A DNA stretch of 64,000 nt from Loktanella sp. 3ANDIMAR09 (GCF_001420005.1 NZ_LJAK01000016.1:1-64000); one strand, 5' to 3'. Shown: positions 9,763 to 19,541, counted from the stretch's first letter. Notes: generated by a model from the sequence alone, not told the origin. Numbers and translations are program-made.

Positions 9763-11130
9763 TCAACCCAGCGTCCGGCGCAAGAGCGCAAGACCCCGGT
9801 CAAGCGTCATGGCGGCGGCATCGGCGCTGTCGCTTTCGACATAAAGCCGCAGTTCGGGCGCATTGCCAGAGGGACGCAGATGCACGATGCGCCCGTCCAT
9901 CAGCGTCATGCGCAGCCCGTCGGTGCGGTCGATCGCCTGTTCGGCACCGTCAAGGTCGTCCAGAAATGCGGCTCTATCCTGCAGTTCAGAGCCTAATTTT
10001 TCGACCAGCGCCAATGAGGCTTCGGTCGGCACCCCTTGCAGGCGGTCGGCGGCGGTGAACCGGGCGGGCTGGTCTGCCACCAATGCGGCCAGACCGCCTG
10101 CCGCGCGGGCCGCAGCCAGTGGTGCAACCCATGGCAGCACCGCGTCGCGCGTGGCCAGTGCGGACAGTTTGCCCGTGGGGCCCTCTGCATCGAACCCCAG
10201 CAGGAATCCTCCGTTCGCCTCGTATCCCACGACACGGCCCCCCGCCTGTTCCATGCCCGCGATCACATGGGGCGACCCGATCCGCGTGCGGATCACGCGA
10301 CCGAACACCTGTTCGGCCCCGGTATTCGACGATACCGGCGTCACCGCCACGTCAGCCCCCAGTGCTGTGCCCGTGATCTGGCCCAGAATGTCGCCGGGGA
10401 TCACCCGGCCCGCCCCATCGGTCAGCAGTGGCCGGTCGCCGTCGCCATCGGTGGATACGATCGCATCAAGGTGCTGTTTTGCGGCCCAGTCCCGCAGTTG
10501 CGCGGCCACACCCGGATCGACCGCTTCGGTATCGACAGGAATGAACACTTCGGACCGGCCCAGTTCCACCGGCGTGGCCCCCAGACCCGCCACCACTGCC
10601 AGCAGCAGGTCGCGGCCCACGGCTGAATGGCTGTAGACGCCGATGGTCAGCCCCGCGAGTGCCGCGCCATAGGCGCTGACATAGCGGGCGACGTAATCGG
10701 CACCTGCGGCCGTGTTGACCGCCAGCGTGCCGGCTTTGCCCGCAGAGGCACGCCCCAGATGCGCCAAGATCGCCGCCTCGTCAGCCTTGCCGATCTCGCC
10801 GCCCGGCAGATAGAACTTCAGCCCGTTGCGGTCGGCGGGAATATGGCTGCCGGTGATCATCACGGCCGCGGCCCCTGCCCCCATGGACGCCAGCGCCAGC
10901 GCGGGCGTCGGCACCGCACCGCAATCGGTCACGGCCAGTCCTTCGGCGCGGGCGGCCTCCATCACCATCGCGGCAATCGCAGGAGAGCTGTCCCGCAGGT
11001 CGCGCCCCACGAACAGACCCGTCCCCGTCTCGCAGGCCGCGACAAAGGCGCGGACGTGATCGGCCACCAGATCGGGCGTCAGGTCCACGACAAGGCCGCG
11101 CAGGCCAGAGGTGCCGAATTTGGGGGGCAT
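9763..11130 (-). CDS. Phosphomannomutase/phosphoglucomutase
   Basis: A 455-residue alpha-D-phosphohexomutase interconverting hexose 6-phosphate and 1-phosphate. The N terminus FGTSGLRG binds substrate; the phosphoserine is S95 in MITGSHIPAD, a variant of the common TASHNP; the Mg-binding loop is STDGDGDRP (D228, D230, D232). The C-terminal phosphate-binding loop is LRPSGNAPELRLY. The TGSHIP form is seen in some capsule-locus ManB enzymes, so mannose-1-phosphate for GDP-mannose (ManC at 34695) is likely, but glucose-1-phosphate for Ugd is also possible. It lies 14 bp after the WbpM-like gene in the same operon. Confidence 0.88.
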   Translation of the reverse strand: MPPKFGTSGLRGLVVDLTPDLVADHVRAFVAACETGTGLFVGRDLRDSSPAIAAMVMEAARAEGLAVTDCGAVPTPALALASMGAGAAAVMITGSHIPADRNGLKFYLPGGEIGKADEAAILAHLGRASAGKAGTLAVNTAAGADYVARYVSAYGAALAGLTIGVYSHSAVGRDLLLAVVAGLGATPVELGRSEVFIPVDTEAVDPGVAAQLRDWAAKQHLDAIVSTDGDGDRPLLTDGAGRVIPGDILGQITGTALGADVAVTPVSSNTGAEQVFGRVIRTRIGSPHVIAGMEQAGGRVVGYEANGGFLLGFDAEGPTGKLSALATRDAVLPWVAPLAAARAAGGLAALVADQPARFTAADRLQGVPTEASLALVEKLGSELQDRAAFLDDLDGAEQAIDRTDGLRMTLMDGRIVHLRPSGNAPELRLYVESDSADAAAMTLDRGLALLRRTLG

Positions 11131-11143
11131 ATCGGGTCTGTTC

Positions 11144-13033
11144 CTATTGTTTGACGTCTTGCGTGCGCGGGGTCAGCACCTGTTCGCCGCCTTCGACCCA
11201 GCGCGCGACCAGCGCGCGCAGCGCGTCCTCGTCGGCGGTATCCAGCGCGCGGCGCAGCGCCTTGAGGGCGGCGGCAACCTCGATTTCAGAGGGATGCGCC
11301 TCGCGGGCCTGCATGATCTTGGGGTGCGGCGTGGTCAGCTGGCCTTCACCGATCAGAAGTTCCTCATAGATCTTTTCGCCAGGCCGCAGCCCGGTCACCT
11401 TGATCTCGATATCGCCGTCGGGGGTGTCATCGTCGATCACGCGGTAGCCGGCGCTTTCGATCATCTGGCGCGCCAGATCATAGATGCGGATGGGCGCGCC
11501 CATATCCAGCACGAAGACATCGCCGCCCTGCGCAAAGCCGCCCGCCACCAGCACCAGCGCCGCGGCCTCTGGAATGGTCATGAAGAACCGGGTCACGTCG
11601 CGGTGGGTCAGGGTGACAGGTCCGCCCTTCTGGATCTGTTCCTGAAACAGCGGAATGACCGACCCAGAGGACCCCATGACATTGCCGAACCGCACCATGG
11701 TGAAAATCGTCCCGCCATTGCCGGACCGGCTGGCCATGTCCTGCAGGATCATCTCGGCCAGGCGTTTGCTGGCCCCCATGATATTGGTGGGGCGCACCGC
11801 CTTGTCGGATGAAATCAGGATGAACCGGTCCACACCGGCGGTCTGGGCGGCCTGCGCCAGCGCCTGCGTGCCCAGCACGTTGTTGGACATACCCACCAGC
11901 GGATTGGCCTCGACCAGCGGCACGTGTTTGTAGGCGGCGGCGTGCAACACGACCTGCACGCCGTGGGTGGTCATGACGCGCAACAACAGCGCCTCGTCGG
12001 TGATCGTGCCCAGCACCGGGACGATCTCGATGCTCTGGTCGCGCAGCAGGGCGCGCAATTCCATATCCAGCGCATAAAGCGCCAGTTCGCTGACCTCGAA
12101 CAGGACCATCTTGGACGGCTTGCGGGTCAGCAGTTGGCGGCACAGCTCCGACCCGATGGACCCGCCCGCCCCGGTGATCATCACCACGCGGTCCTTGTAG
12201 GTGACCCCCGATTTGGGCAGCGACCCGTCCAGCGCCTCGCGGCCCAGGAACCGGCCCGGCACCACGGGCTGCAACTGGTCGATCAGCGCCTCGCGCCCGG
12301 TCAGCTGGGCAAAGGACGGCAGGGTCTGCACCTCCAGCCCCATGTCCTCCAGCCGGCGCGACAGCTGGGCCACCCGCGCGCGCGGTGCCGACGGCATCGC
12401 CAGCAGCACGCGGTCGATCTTGTGTTCGCGCACCAGCGTGTTCAGCGCCACGGGCGGCGACACCATGATCCCCTGGATGATGGTGTTCTGCACGCTGACG
12501 TTGTCGTCGATAAAGGCCACGGGAAACACGGTTTCATCCCCGCGCAACGCGGCGGCCAGCTGGCGGCCCGTGCGCCCGGCCCCGTAGATCAGCACCCGGC
12601 TGATGTCCTGACCCTGCCGGTAGATATGCAGCAGGATGTTCAGCATCGCGATCCGTGCCGCGACCGAAATCAGGAAATAGACCAGCGCAAAGTTGATGAA
12701 ACTGGCCAGCGGGGCCGCGACCCCCGCCATGTCATAGATCACCGCCGCCGAGACCCCCATCAGCACCGCATGGCCTGCGGTCAGGGCGATGGCGTGGCTC
12801 TCGTAGGATTTCAGCTGCACCTGCGGCAGGCCCAGCACGCTGGACAGCAGCCCGCCGATGGCCATCAGCACCGGCAGCGCCAGCCAGTGCCGCGCCAGCG
12901 TGTCGGCATCCACCAGCGCATTGCCCTGCAATGTCAGCGCCACGATCAGCGCCACCGGGATCAGCAGGATATCGACGCACAGCAGCACACCGCGCTTGGC
13001 GCGTCGCGGCAGAATGCTGACCCATCGATACAT
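11144..13033 (-). CDS. WbpM/CapD-family nucleotide-sugar 4,6-dehydratase
   Basis: A 629-residue inner-membrane enzyme with about four N-terminal transmembrane segments (to ~residue 135), a first nucleotide-binding fold (YGAGRTGRQ, ~150-158) and a catalytic SDR domain with ITGAGGSIGSEL (~286-297). The active-site pattern is SSDKAVRPTN with MGASKR, the short-SDR form lacking a canonical YxxxK tyrosine, as in WbpM/PglF. These enzymes dehydrate UDP-GlcNAc to a 4-keto-6-deoxy sugar, commonly the first step to QuiNAc, FucNAc or bacillosamine. The open frame extends 56 codons upstream, but the start at 13033 is preceded by GGGAACGGG and begins at the first hydrophobic segment. First gene of the minus-strand operon ending at 3043. 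Its product probably feeds the initiating transferase at 16657-17265. Confidence 0.88.
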   Translation of the reverse strand: MYRWVSILPRRAKRGVLLCVDILLIPVALIVALTLQGNALVDADTLARHWLALPVLMAIGGLLSSVLGLPQVQLKSYESHAIALTAGHAVLMGVSAAVIYDMAGVAAPLASFINFALVYFLISVAARIAMLNILLHIYRQGQDISRVLIYGAGRTGRQLAAALRGDETVFPVAFIDDNVSVQNTIIQGIMVSPPVALNTLVREHKIDRVLLAMPSAPRARVAQLSRRLEDMGLEVQTLPSFAQLTGREALIDQLQPVVPGRFLGREALDGSLPKSGVTYKDRVVMITGAGGSIGSELCRQLLTRKPSKMVLFEVSELALYALDMELRALLRDQSIEIVPVLGTITDEALLLRVMTTHGVQVVLHAAAYKHVPLVEANPLVGMSNNVLGTQALAQAAQTAGVDRFILISSDKAVRPTNIMGASKRLAEMILQDMASRSGNGGTIFTMVRFGNVMGSSGSVIPLFQEQIQKGGPVTLTHRDVTRFFMTIPEAAALVLVAGGFAQGGDVFVLDMGAPIRIYDLARQMIESAGYRVIDDDTPDGDIEIKVTGLRPGEKIYEELLIGEGQLTTPHPKIMQAREAHPSEIEVAAALKALRRALDTADEDALRALVARWVEGGEQVLTPRTQDVKQ

Positions 13034-13292
13034 AGATACCCGTTCCCGATCCAAGGTCCCGCCGCGACAGCGGGCCACAATCTGTCTTAGGCCCCCCCTT
13101 GCCTCTGTTTCAAGGGCAGAGCCCATGGCACGGGTCGAAATGCGCCGGATGTGGCCTGCGCTGCCCGCCCGTTTTGCATAAAAGTCTCGGAAAACCTGCA
13201 CAAAGCGTCACGCTGCTGCCCCGGTTCCGCCCGCACCGCGCACGGCCCTGCCCTGATCCTGGGGGCATGGCAGGCTGTGGCGGGTATCATCA
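13034..13292. promoter_or_regulatory. Divergent intergenic region between dehydratase and RTX genes
   Basis: About 260 bp separate two divergently transcribed genes and should contain promoters for both. An AT-richer patch (TTTTGCATAAAAG near 13175) lies upstream of the RTX gene. I could not assign a clear -35/-10 pair. Confidence 0.3.
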
Positions 13293-16200
13293 ATGGGCGA
13301 GCTGACACGGATCACACAGGTCACGGCCTGGGATTCCGCCCGTGTCTCGGCCCCCGATGATCTGAAAATCATCGATGGCCGCCTGTTCGCCACCACCAAT
13401 TACGACGGGCGCATCTACAGCTGGACCCTGTCGGACGACGACCTGACCCTACGCAACGCGCAGGCCCACAGCGACGTGCTGCGCCCGGGCGGGCATGGCT
13501 GGATCACCCCGCTGGATCTGGACGCAGGCCCCGTGATCATGACCGGCGGCGGGGCGGGTGGCGCACTCGTGCTGCGCGGTGTTTCCGGCAACGGAGCCCT
13601 GCTGCCGGGTGACACGGTGGCAGGCAGCACCGGCCTCTGGGGCAGCCTGCAACACACCGCCAGCATCGCGGCGTCAAACGGCAACCACGTGGTCTGGGGC
13701 GGACTGGCGGGCACGTCCGGCGTGGCGCAGATGACGTTCTCGGACCAAGGCAGGCTGATCGACAAACGCATCATCGCGGACACCCCCAGCATTTATGCCG
13801 CCGACGTGTCATCCGCCGTCACCGCCACGGTGTCCGGGCAGACCTATCTGTTCACCGCGTCCGCGCTGGAAAACGGTGTGACCACATGGGCCGTGGGGGC
13901 CACCGGCACACTGACCGCGCGCCACGCCACCGGCAACGCAGAGAGCCTCTGGATCAGCGCGCCCACCGCCGTGGGCCAGATCAGCGCAGGCGGGTCGGAC
14001 TGGCTGGTGGTGGCCGCCGCAGGCACCGACAGCCTGACCACCCTGCGCATCGGGGCGGATGGGTCCCTGACGCCAGTCGATCACCTGCTCGACACCCGCG
14101 ACACCCGCTTCGGAGAGGTCGCGGCCATGACCACCATCCGCCATCAGGGCCAGGCCTATGTGATCGCGGGCGGTGGCGATGATGGCATCACCCTGCTGCA
14201 ACTGTTGCCCGACGGCACCCTGCTGCACCGCGCCACGCTGGCCGATGCGGTGGACACCACGCTGGCCAATGTGTCGGCCATCACCGCGCGCAGCAACGGC
14301 AGCGCCATCGACATCTACGTGGGCTCGGCTTCGGAACCGGGGCTGACGTTGCTGCGCTATGATGCGGGGGCCGCGGGCCTGACCCGCACGGCCGGACCCG
14401 CGGGCGGCAGCTTATCGGGCAGCGCCGGTGGCGATCTGCTGACCGGCGGCGCAGGTGCTGACCGGTTGTTCGGCGGTGCAGGCGACGACATCCTGCGCGA
14501 CGGGGCGGGCACCGACACGCTGACCGGGGGTGCGGGGGCGGATATCTTTGTGCTGGCAGCGGATGGCACCCCAGACACGATCGCGGATTTCCAGCCCGGC
14601 CTGGACCGGATCGACCTGTCGGGCTGGTCGTTCCTGCGGTCGCGCAGCCAGCTGGACCTTGCGATCACCCAGACCGGGTTTCGCATCACCTATGGCGACG
14701 AGGTGCTGGAGGTCCGCAGCGCGGGTGGCCAGCCCGTCGACCACCGCACCCTGCCAGAGGCCGACCTGATCGGGGCCTTTCGCATTCCGATCGTCATCAC
14801 GCCGGGCTATACCACGCCACCCTTGGATCCCGTCGATCTGCCCGTCTACGAAGGCTATACCTCCGGCCTGCAACCCAGGCCCCCCGGCGCTGTCCCTTCG
14901 GTCTGGGACGTGCCGGGCAGCGATCCCGCAGACCAGCCCGACCCCGGCGCATGGCCGCTCATCGCCGGGTCCGGGGCGATCCCCCGCATCTCCTTTGGCG
15001 GTATCTCAAACTATGCGATCAGCGGCATCCGCTGGTCGGGCGGCGGGGCGGGCGACCGGAAATCCGGCACCGCCCGGTCGGACAAGCTGGACGGCAACCG
15101 CGGCCATGACACGATCTGGGGCCAGGCCGGTCACGACTACATCTACGGCGACAGCGGCAATGACCGGCTCTACGGATCGGCCAACAACGACCGGATCTAT
15201 GGCGGGTCGTGGAACGACGCATTGTTCGGCGGATCGGGACGCGACAGAATTTATGGCGGGACCGGCAACGATGCGATGTTCAGCGGCAGCAACGATGATG
15301 TGGTCTATGCCGGAGATGGCAACGACCGCGCCTACGGCTGGTCGGGCAACGACCGGATGTTCGGCGACAGCGGTGCTGACAGGCTCTATGGCGAGGCAGG
15401 CAACGACTGGCTCTCGGGCGGCAGCGGGCGCGACAGGCTCTATGGCGGATCGGGCGGCGACTGGCTTTATGGTGGCAGCAGTGGCGACGCGCTGTTCGGC
15501 GGGTCCGGCAACGACCGCCTGTCCGCGGGCAGCGGCGACGATTACCTCGACGGTGGATCGGGCAACGATCTGATGTTCGGCACTGCGGGCAAGGATATTT
15601 TGTATGGCCGGGACGGGAACGACACGCTTTATGGCGGGTCCGACGGCGACCGGCTCTACAGTGGAGCAGGCAACGACCGCATCCTGGGCGGGTCGGGCAA
15701 TGACCGGATCGCCAGCGGCAGCGGTGACGACCGCATCAGCGGCGACAGCGGTCACGACCTGATCTACGGCGAAAGCGGGCGCGACCTGATCTATGGGTCC
15801 AGCGGTGACGACACGGTGTTCGGCGGGTCGGGTGATGACGCGCTTTATGGCGGGTCAGGCAACGATGCGGTGCAGGGTGGTGACGGCGACGACCGGATCG
15901 ACGCAGGGGCTGGCGACGACCGGGTATTCGGGGGCGCAGGCAACGACACGGTCCATGGCAACGCAGGCGCCGACAGCCTGTCCGGTGACGCCGGCACGGA
16001 TACGCTCTTTGGCGGTGACGGCGACGACCGCCTGTCCGGGGGTGACGGTGCCGACGACCTGTCCGGCGGCACGGGCCAGGATATCCTCTGGGGCGATGCG
16101 GGCGACGACATGCTGCGCGGTGCGAAGGATGAAGACACGCTCTACGGTGGGACAGGCCAGGATACCCTGTCGGGTGACGCAGGGGATGACATCCTCTTTG

Positions 16201-16664
16201 GTGACGCAGGCACGGACACGCTGGATGGCGGCAGTGGCAATGACACCCTGTTCGGTGGTGATGACGCGGATATCCTGCTGGGGGGCGACGGCGACGACAG
16301 CCTCTTGGGCGAGACAGGCGCCGACAGCCTGTTCGGCGGGGCTGGCGACGATACGCTGCTGGGGGGCGACGGCGATGACTGGCTGGACGCGGGCGCGGGC
16401 CTGGGCATCCTGACCGGCGGGGCGGGAGCGGACAGTTTCGTCTTTACCCAAGGAGCCGCGACCGTGACCGATTTCGACCCGCTAATGGATCGCATCATGA
16501 TCGAAACCGACCTCTGGGGCGGCGGCATCAGCCGGGATGACCTGATGTTCCTCTACGGACGCATGGACGGCGCGGATGCAATACTGAGCTTTGGCGATGA
16601 TACCGCACTGACGGTCGCGGGCACCACGCTGGACACGCTGGCCGATACGCTGGTGTTCATCTGA
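13293..16664 (+). CDS. Large RTX calcium-binding repeat protein with propeller-like N terminus
   Basis: A 1123-residue acidic, cysteine-poor protein without an N-terminal signal peptide, as expected for type I secretion. Residues 1 to ~360 are made of repeating beta segments resembling a beta-propeller. A short RTX block (~371-420, GGAGADRLFGGAGDD) follows, then a spacer with proline-rich sequence, and a long array of ~50 nonapeptides of the GGSGNDRLY type (~589-1040). The C terminus ends in a DSFVF...VTDFDPLMDRI capping motif seen in RTX proteins. Likely an extracellular calcium-dependent adhesin or matrix protein. No type I secretion ABC/MFP/TolC genes are present in the window. Its 3' end overlaps the convergent sugar transferase gene by 8 bp. 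Confidence 0.85.
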   Translation: MGELTRITQVTAWDSARVSAPDDLKIIDGRLFATTNYDGRIYSWTLSDDDLTLRNAQAHSDVLRPGGHGWITPLDLDAGPVIMTGGGAGGALVLRGVSGNGALLPGDTVAGSTGLWGSLQHTASIAASNGNHVVWGGLAGTSGVAQMTFSDQGRLIDKRIIADTPSIYAADVSSAVTATVSGQTYLFTASALENGVTTWAVGATGTLTARHATGNAESLWISAPTAVGQISAGGSDWLVVAAAGTDSLTTLRIGADGSLTPVDHLLDTRDTRFGEVAAMTTIRHQGQAYVIAGGGDDGITLLQLLPDGTLLHRATLADAVDTTLANVSAITARSNGSAIDIYVGSASEPGLTLLRYDAGAAGLTRTAGPAGGSLSGSAGGDLLTGGAGADRLFGGAGDDILRDGAGTDTLTGGAGADIFVLAADGTPDTIADFQPGLDRIDLSGWSFLRSRSQLDLAITQTGFRITYGDEVLEVRSAGGQPVDHRTLPEADLIGAFRIPIVITPGYTTPPLDPVDLPVYEGYTSGLQPRPPGAVPSVWDVPGSDPADQPDPGAWPLIAGSGAIPRISFGGISNYAISGIRWSGGGAGDRKSGTARSDKLDGNRGHDTIWGQAGHDYIYGDSGNDRLYGSANNDRIYGGSWNDALFGGSGRDRIYGGTGNDAMFSGSNDDVVYAGDGNDRAYGWSGNDRMFGDSGADRLYGEAGNDWLSGGSGRDRLYGGSGGDWLYGGSSGDALFGGSGNDRLSAGSGDDYLDGGSGNDLMFGTAGKDILYGRDGNDTLYGGSDGDRLYSGAGNDRILGGSGNDRIASGSGDDRISGDSGHDLIYGESGRDLIYGSSGDDTVFGGSGDDALYGGSGNDAVQGGDGDDRIDAGAGDDRVFGGAGNDTVHGNAGADSLSGDAGTDTLFGGDGDDRLSGGDGADDLSGGTGQDILWGDAGDDMLRGAKDEDTLYGGTGQDTLSGDAGDDILFGDAGTDTLDGGSGNDTLFGGDDADILLGGDGDDSLLGETGADSLFGGAGDDTLLGGDGDDWLDAGAGLGILTGGAGADSFVFTQGAATVTDFDPLMDRIMIETDLWGGGISRDDLMFLYGRMDGADAILSFGDDTALTVAGTTLDTLADTLVFI
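15060..16420 (+). repeat. Tandem RTX nonapeptide coding repeats
   Basis: About 50 diverged 27-bp units encode G-G-x-G-N/D-D-x-L/I-Y/F repeats. The first half uses GGSGNDR-like units rich in serine, the second half GDAGDD/GGDGDD-like units, suggesting two separate expansions. Confidence 0.85.
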
Positions 16665-17265
16665 ACGGTTTGATCGCCGTGCGTCCGATCAGCACCAGAT
16701 CCCAGCATAGCGTCCGGTGCCGCGCATAGATCAGGTCCAACCGTGCCTTTTGCGGGATGCAGCGGCGGCGATAGGTGGCCTCGGTCGCCTCTGGGGTATC
16801 GCAGGCCGCCAGCAGACGTTCCTCATGCGCGTGATAGACCAGACTGGCCAGCCCGGTGATCCCCGGACGGCAGGCCAGCACGGCTGCATAAAGGTCGGGA
16901 TAATCCTCGACATAGCGGCGCAGCGGCGGACGCGGCCCGACAAGGCTCATATCCCCCCGGATCACGTTCCACAGCTGCGGGATCTCGTCGGCGCGGGACC
17001 GGCGCAGCAGGCGGTGCATCCGGCTCATCTGGCGTTGCTTGTCACCGCCCGTGACACCGCCGACGCGGTCAGACCCCACCGGCATGGTGCGCAGCTTGAT
17101 CAACCCGAACCCCCGGCCCGGCGCGCGCATCCGTTCGCTGATATAGAACAATGGCCGCCCTTCGGTGATCAGCAGCACCACCATCAGCACGCACATCAGC
17201 GGCAACAGCAACAGCCCCAGCGTCACCGCCAGCACCAGATCAAGGATGCGTTTGCCCGCACTCAT
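16657..17265 (-). CDS. Initiating sugar-1-phosphate (polyprenyl-phosphate) transferase
   Basis: A 202-residue member of the bacterial sugar transferase family (WbaP/PglC C-terminal type). One N-terminal hydrophobic segment (LVLAVTLGLLLLPLM) is followed by the catalytic-core signatures KLRTM, RSRADEIPQLWNVIRGDMS (minor variant of the usual RRxSLDExPQ) and VGPRPPL. It transfers a sugar-1-phosphate to undecaprenyl phosphate at the cytoplasmic face, starting repeat-unit synthesis. The start at 17265 is set by an ATGA overlap with the upstream epimerase gene. Acting with that SDR and the WbpM-like enzyme it suggests a PglC/WcfS-like use of a 6-deoxy-HexNAc sugar; this is inference. Confidence 0.88.
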   Translation of the reverse strand: MSAGKRILDLVLAVTLGLLLLPLMCVLMVVLLITEGRPLFYISERMRAPGRGFGLIKLRTMPVGSDRVGGVTGGDKQRQMSRMHRLLRRSRADEIPQLWNVIRGDMSLVGPRPPLRRYVEDYPDLYAAVLACRPGITGLASLVYHAHEERLLAACDTPEATEATYRRRCIPQKARLDLIYARHRTLCWDLVLIGRTAIKPFR

Positions 17266-18083
17266 GCGGGCCACCCCTGCTGCGCCATGGCCGCGGCATC
17301 GGCGCCCGGCACAGCGCAAATCCCCTGCAACAGGGTCACATCCAGCCGCAAATCAGGCAGCGCGTCAGGGCCTGCGGCGCGCCAGACGAATGGCTGACCG
17401 AGGGCCGCCAGCACGTCGGCCATATCCACCGATCCGGCGCGCGCCACGTTCAGCACAGGCGGCAGGGCGGGGGCGGCAAACAGCGCAGGCACCATCGCCA
17501 TCAGGTCGGCTGCACCGATCATCGCACGCCGCGGCCCCTGCCCGTCCGCGAACCGGTCCAATGTCACGGGGCTCTCTGGCGTGGCGGCTGCAATGCCTGC
17601 CGCCAGCGCATCGCAGCCTGCGACATTCCCGATCCGCAGACAGGTCACATGGTCCTGCCCGGCAAGGGTGTTTTCCATCGCCAGTTTCGCGGCACCGTAA
17701 CCGCCCTGCGGCGCACAGGCAGAGCCTTCGTGCAGCAAGCCAGGACGCGGGCCGTAAACCGCCTGCGAGGAGGCCACCAGCACCCGACAGCCCAGGGTCT
17801 TGCCCAATCGGGCTGCGGCCTGCGCCAGCGTCGTGTTCTGCGCCAGCAGATCGGGGTCGGGGCCTGCGTATCCCGCCAATGCCAGAATGCCCGCGATCCC
17901 CGCCCGTTCCAGATCGGCCAGCGGTGCGGGGCTGTTGAGGATATCCCAGGCCACCGCGGGGACGGCGGGGGCAGTGCTGTCAGGGCGGTGCTGCCACAGG
18001 GCGGGCAGATCATCCGGCCAGACACGGGCCAGGGCGCGGCCCAGCTTGCCCGTGCCGCCAAGGATCAGAATGGTGTCGCGCAT
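17262..18083 (-). CDS. NAD-dependent epimerase/dehydratase (extended SDR)
   Basis: A 273-residue SDR with nucleotide-binding ILGGTGKLGRAL near the N terminus, active-site serine in ASSQAVYG and catalytic YGAAK. It may act as the 4-ketoreductase that completes the sugar made by the WbpM-like dehydratase. The start at 18083 is chosen because of a strong AGGAGG eight bases upstream. It is coupled to the sugar transferase by a 4-bp overlap and lies 45 bp after the CAP-RTX gene. Substrate is not deducible from sequence alone. Confidence 0.72.
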   Translation of the reverse strand: MRDTILILGGTGKLGRALARVWPDDLPALWQHRPDSTAPAVPAVAWDILNSPAPLADLERAGIAGILALAGYAGPDPDLLAQNTTLAQAAARLGKTLGCRVLVASSQAVYGPRPGLLHEGSACAPQGGYGAAKLAMENTLAGQDHVTCLRIGNVAGCDALAAGIAAATPESPVTLDRFADGQGPRRAMIGAADLMAMVPALFAAPALPPVLNVARAGSVDMADVLAALGQPFVWRAAGPDALPDLRLDVTLLQGICAVPGADAAAMAQQGWPA

Positions 18084-18128
18084 GCCCGGGCCCTCCTGCG
18101 TGGCCATCACGGCACACGGGGGCAAGAC

Positions 18129-19541
18129 CTACAGAAAAGCGATATCCTCCGCCAGCACCGACACGTCGCTCAGCCCTTCCAGGATCAGCGTGTCACCACT
18201 GTCGAACGTGATGACCGTATCGCCGTCCACCACCTGCGCGCGGTCCATGACATCCTGGGGATCGTCGGCCAGACCTGCCGCGATCAGCAGCCGGTCGATG
18301 CCCACCTCGAAATCCGCGATCCGGTCGGTGCCCGCGTCGAAATGGAACTGGTCCGCGCCGAGGCCACCCATCATGTAATCGTCGCCCGCCCCGCCGAACA
18401 GCAGATCGTCGCCCGCATTGCCCACCAGCCGGTCGTCATGGGTGCCACCATACAAGGTATCGTTGCCGGTCCCGCCATAGAGCACGTCCATCCCCTCGCC
18501 CCCGTAGAGCGTATCGTCACCCGCACCGCCCGACAGGCGGTCACGGCCTTCGTCCCCGGTCAGCACGTCCGCACCGTCCTCGCCCGACAGCCGGTCGCGG
18601 CCATCGGCACCGGACAGCTGGTTGCTGCCCGCGTTGCCGGTCAGGAAATCACCCCCCGCGCTGCCGGTCAGGTCCAGATCGGCGCGACCCAGCAGACGCA
18701 CCTCGGTGGTGCCGAAATCGACCGTGGCGGACCCCGACAGCAACAGCACGCGGTCGCCGTCGGCGGCCGTCACCACGTCCAGTTTCACGTTGCCCGCGCT
18801 GGTGTCGATGCTCAGTTCCGCCAGCACGTCGTCACCGACCAGCACCGTCACGTCACTGGCCACCTCGGGGGCCATTGCCAGCGCATAACCGCCAGCCTCG
18901 GCGGTCTGCACCTGGCGGCTACCGTGGCGCAGGGTGACACCCTTGACCCCCTCGCCCATGCCATAAAACAGGTTGCCGTCCGCATCGTCAAAGGCCACCC
19001 CGGTGACAAAGACATCCGTCCCCGTCGCCGCGAAATTCACCGTTGTCATCGAGGCCGCGTAATCCCGCCCGTCTTCGGTAAAGGTGCCACCGACCTGACC
19101 GATCCCCACCTCCTTGAGCTGGGGGGCAAAGGTGTTGACGCGGTGGGTTTCGCTACGGAACAGGCCCTCGTGATGGGCCGCGATCGCGGTGGACATGTCG
19201 ATGCTGCCGGTGCCGTAGACCCCGCGCCAGGCAAGGTTTTCACGCCAGGACCAGGCCCCGGTGAATTCATATCCTTCGGCCCGCATCCGGGTGCCGCCGT
19301 TCGACCCATTCGCCCCGCCGTGGCTGAAACTGTCGTTCTCCAGCATCCATGCACTGTGGCCGGTGGCGGCCGCATGCAGCTGGTCATTGGGCGCCAGCAC
19401 CTGTTTGGCACTGTCGGTGATGGTGCCGTCCTTGAGGTCGGCATTCAGGTCGATCCCGTAGCGCGCCGCCTCGGCCTGCGGGTCCAGGCGGGCGCGGTTG
19501 ATCAACTCTAACAGATATTGCTCGTTACGATTGAATGACAC
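18129..19541 (-). CDS. CAP-domain (SCP/PR1-like) RTX protein
   Basis: A 470-residue protein: residues ~5-170 form a CAP domain (LELINRARLDP, HSAWMLENDSFSH, WRENLAW, EVGIGQ), residues ~175-285 are a beta-rich linker, and ~290-420 carry RTX nonapeptides (GGAGDDTLYGG) followed by an ADQFHFDAGTDRI-type cap. The domain order, common in marine alphaproteobacteria, suggests secretion by a type I system, with no N-terminal signal peptide. CAP domains in bacteria are of uncertain function. Minus-strand, upstream of the SDR and initiating transferase genes with only 45 bp between, so probably cotranscribed with them. Confidence 0.85.
   Translation of the reverse strand: MSFNRNEQYLLELINRARLDPQAEAARYGIDLNADLKDGTITDSAKQVLAPNDQLHAAATGHSAWMLENDSFSHGGANGSNGGTRMRAEGYEFTGAWSWRENLAWRGVYGTGSIDMSTAIAAHHEGLFRSETHRVNTFAPQLKEVGIGQVGGTFTEDGRDYAASMTTVNFAATGTDVFVTGVAFDDADGNLFYGMGEGVKGVTLRHGSRQVQTAEAGGYALAMAPEVASDVTVLVGDDVLAELSIDTSAGNVKLDVVTAADGDRVLLLSGSATVDFGTTEVRLLGRADLDLTGSAGGDFLTGNAGSNQLSGADGRDRLSGEDGADVLTGDEGRDRLSGGAGDDTLYGGEGMDVLYGGTGNDTLYGGTHDDRLVGNAGDDLLFGGAGDDYMMGGLGADQFHFDAGTDRIADFEVGIDRLLIAAGLADDPQDVMDRAQVVDGDTVITFDSGDTLILEGLSDVSVLAEDIAFL

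Noticed and set aside
15060-16420. Tandem DNA repeats that might be taken for a CRISPR or satellite array
   Set aside because: They stay in frame, have a 27-bp coding period and encode RTX nonapeptides. No spacer-repeat structure exists.
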